Translations under genes and position numbers: made by a program
Notes under the pieces: model-generated
What the model saw: only the letters and a program-made list of their open reading frames with translations
The model's database searches: none
Told to the model about the DNA's origin: nothing
Shown: in pieces, positions 16,764 to 19,062 of the stretch
Numbering within the stretch: the stretch's first letter is position 1
Layout: each line of letters starts with the position of its first letter
From: Stramenopiles sp. TOSAG23-2
Lineage: Eukaryota > Sar
NCBI GenBank assembly: GCA_900128395.1
Contig: LT649590.1
Location: 1 to 19,062, forward strand
Length of the DNA stretch: 19,062 nucleotides
Reading direction: 5' to 3'

Positions 16764-18945
16764 CTAAACATCACGTGAGTTTGGACGATTATATGGTGCA
16801 CTCCTTCTTAACGGTGTCGGGGTTTTTCCTTCGGTATCACTACTGCTATTTCTTTGATGAATTAAATATGGTTTCAAAGATTGATTCTCCAATGCAACAC
16901 CCAATGTTCTAGCTTTTCCTTTTAAGTTCTTATCAAATAAAATATCTTCAACCAAACATATATTATTATCAAGCAATTCCTTTGCTTTTATAATACCAAC
17001 GTTATGACCTATCCAAGAACATGGTTTTCCGCATTTAGCATCGGATGCTACCCATTCACCAGATTCATAATTGCCTTTCCAAACTCCATTACCGCAATAA
17101 TATTTATCTCTCAAGCCACGTAATACTGGATGTGCACGAGTAACTTTACGTCTTTTGCCACACCCGTCACACTTCAACCATGTAAAAAGGCTATCATTTT
17201 GTTCTTCAAGTTCGTTCCAATAATGCCTTGAAATGAAAGATTCTATATCGACATCTTCTTTTCCCTCTTCTTTTTCATCCGATTCTTTTTGCAAATCAGC
17301 TTCATCATCATCAATGAAGGTATAAGTTGGTATGCTTATGGGATTTCCTGCATTTCTTCGTTTTTTTGGTGAATTGGATGCAAAGTTAAATTTTGAAGAT
17401 TTCAACGAAGAATATAATAAGTCTTCTTTTGCAATGGCATTCGTTTCATCATTTCGTGAAGGTGAAGATATACTGGACTCTTCCTCCTCCTCTTCTTCTT
17501 CTTCTTCCTCCTCCTCCTCTTCTTCTTCCTCCTCCTCCTCCTCTTCTTCTTCTTCTTCCTCCTCCTCCTCTTCTTTTTCCTCGCCGCTACTACTATCAGA
17601 CAATTCTTCATCTTCTTCGCTACTTGAATTTCCAACGATTTGTGTTGTTCTTCTAAATGATCTTAATTCCATCCTATTATTTTCTATAATGCTTTCCTTC
17701 TTCTCTAACAATTCAAGTAACTTATCAACTTGTTTCTTTAATTTAGCATTTTCTTTTTCCAATTGAATTTCTCTCTTACTTCTCTCATCACCATCAGCAA
17801 CTACAATATCACCAATCTCCAAATCTCCTTCAATACTTTGGATATACTTCTTCATTCTCTCCATTCTCTGTAATTTCTTTTTCTCTTCCCGCATTTTCCG
17901 CTCTTTAATCTTTTGCTCTGCACGTCGCTTCTTTTCCTCTTCCAGCTCCTTTTTTCTCTTAGCTGCTGCTACTATTTTTTCAGCGAGAAGGATACGTCTT
18001 CTTTGTTCCTTCTCCTCCTTCGCCATCATCTTCCTTTCTTGTTTTTCCCGTCTTTGCCTCATCTCCAATAGCTTTCTCCTCTTGCGTTCCTCCTCCTCTT
18101 CTTTCCTCCTCTTCTTTCTTTGGATCTCCAACGCTTCCCTTTTTTTCTCAAGCTGTTTCTGTCGTTCTTTCATTTCAATAGCAAGTTTCTCTGATTGTTC
18201 TTCCGCAAGTGTCACACGAGCTTTCATTGCACGTTTCCCACGTCCTTTTGCACTTTTTTCCCTTTTTTTTTGTTCCTCTACTTCTTTCCTTTTTAAATGT
18301 CCTTTTGCATTTAATAAACGCCCACGCGATGTTCTTTGTGCACCTTCTTCCTCTTCCTCGTCATCATAATCCCCTTTTAATGTAGCTATAAAATCGACGA
18401 CTTCTGAACCAGAAGCAAAAGCATTATAGCCAACACTTAAATCTTTACGTGTTACACCTGGCATGCAATACACCATACCATGTAAACCACCACTCGTCCA
18501 TCGCCAACCTAATGATTTCAAATAACACCACTTTTTTGTCAGTGTCCCCCCCGAACAATCGAAATCAAGATATGGTGCACGTCGTATTCGATCTACATAC
18601 TCTATTGCATCGTCTTGGTCTGTAAAATATTCAATTCCATCTAATTCAGGATCTCTTAACATTTCTCTGGCTATACCTGGTGGGCAATATTTGCCATTTT
18701 TCCATGTCCAACCCAATTTTACTAAAGCAGACCATAACCATCGCTGCATACCATCTGAAGTGTCTAATAATATGTATTTCGTTGCCTCTTCATGCGGAAG
18801 CTTATTTGCTTTTTTTGTTCTTGGTGACATGAAATCAATCGCTGGTTCGTCTTCATCATCCTCTTCCTCATTATTAGATGCATTATCAGTATCATTAGAA
18901 GCATTACCATCATTCCTATTGTCCAACACGGTTGCTGTCGTCGTG

Positions 18946-18979
<34 letters not shown>

Positions 18980-19062
18980 AAATAGCAGCAGTTGCTGCTG
19001 TTGTTGTTGTATTGCTTCTTGTTGTCTTATCATTTTCAATATTATTATTACATTTTATATCT
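16764..19062 (-). CDS. CW-type zinc-finger protein with paired Trp-rich repeats, coiled coil and acidic run (5' end outside window)
   Basis: The frame stays open from its TAG stop at 16764-16766 to the right edge with no in-frame ATG before the edge, so the 5' end probably lies outside. An internal ATG near 18830 (34 codons after a GTG at 18929) is the only in-window alternative. Numbering from that GTG, the parts are: a Thr/Ala- then Asp/Glu-rich N-terminus; two related Trp-rich repeats (about 62-112, WLWSALVKLGWTWKNGKYC, and 133-183, KKWCYLKSLGWRWTSGG); a Lys/Glu/Arg coiled coil (about 205-420); a Glu run of over 30 residues (about 453-486); a basic PKKRR patch (about 523) that could be a nuclear signal; and a CW-type zinc finger (about 586-640, WLKCDGC, YYCGNG, KCGKPC). 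CW fingers read methylated histone H3 Lys4. A chromatin role is inferred. The repeats recall a module common in diatom proteins. Confidence 0.85.
17481..17574 (-). repeat. (GAG/GAA)n repeat encoding the poly-Glu run
   Basis: About 31 consecutive TCC/TTC triplets (GAG/GAA on the coding strand) encode the Glu run in the CW protein. The mix of the two Glu codons suggests either selection for the acidic run or an older repeat. The length is probably polymorphic. Confidence 0.9.
18946..18979 (-). repeat. (GTA)n repeat, reads as poly-Thr in the CW protein frame
   Basis: About 11 GTA triplets read as ACT (Thr) in the frame of the CW protein, upstream of the GTG used here for numbering. If the protein starts upstream of the window, this is a Thr-rich N-terminal tail; otherwise it is 5' UTR. 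Confidence 0.8.

Noticed and set aside
17332-17766. Plus-strand frame with a long poly-Ser run
   Set aside because: It is the antisense shadow of the GAG/GAA repeat in the CW protein gene, which has a recognisable zinc finger and coiled coil.
18764-19039. Minus-strand frame with Gln and Leu runs beginning at an ATG near the right edge
   Set aside because: It is a repeat-driven frame overlapping the CW protein N-terminus in another phase; it runs out of recognisable sequence and overlaps the conserved Trp repeat region.

Overview
This is nuclear DNA of an AT-rich eukaryote with compact, almost intron-free protein genes, most likely a diatom or close stramenopile. Four things point there. The genes are eukaryotic housekeeping genes (AK6/Fap7, LSM8, LC8 dynein light chain, NIPA-like, DHHC-type acyltransferase, SLC43-like MFS, CW zinc finger). 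They are read as single long uninterrupted frames. The proteins carry many Asn, Asp, Thr and Glu runs encoded by trinucleotide repeats. The last gene has a pair of Trp-rich 'LGW' repeats that I associate from memory with diatom proteins. The standard genetic code fits, with TAA, TAG and TGA all used as stops. I see no prokaryotic signals, rRNA, tRNA, CRISPR array or transposon.

Layout, left to right: (1) the 3' part of an unrecognised helical protein gene (+) with an odd out-of-frame tail; (2) a minus-strand gene joining a co-chaperone type TPR domain to a queuosine-salvage-like domain; (3) AK6/Fap7 (+), a 40S ribosome maturation factor; (4) a divergent DHYC-type palmitoyltransferase-like membrane protein (-) that has lost most zinc-binding cysteines; (5) an orphan signal-peptide, Cys-containing, single-pass membrane protein (+) preceded by a duplicated block of about 82 bp; (6) a large secretory GH63-type glycosidase (-); (7) a NIPA-like polytopic membrane protein (+); (8) LSM8 (-); (9) an MFS transporter resembling SLC43 (+); (10) LC8 dynein light chain (+), with a possible intron in its 3' UTR; (11) a large nuclear-looking CW zinc-finger protein (-) running off the right edge.

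The genes alternate in strand, so most spacers are either divergent promoters (2803-3375, 5735-6498, 10677-11279, 12948-13520) or convergent 3' regions (3997-4510, 7465-7649, 12504-12656, 16027-16763). There is no operon and no evident shared pathway. Two genes relate to RNA or ribosome biology (AK6, LSM8), and the TPR/queuosine-like gene may relate to tRNA nucleoside salvage. The DHYC protein, the orphan membrane protein and the glycosidase are secretory or membrane proteins. The most unusual items are the TPR plus queuosine-salvage-like fusion, the zinc-ligand-poor DHYC enzyme, the two promoter-region duplications with a 9-bp minisatellite, and the architecture of the CW protein.
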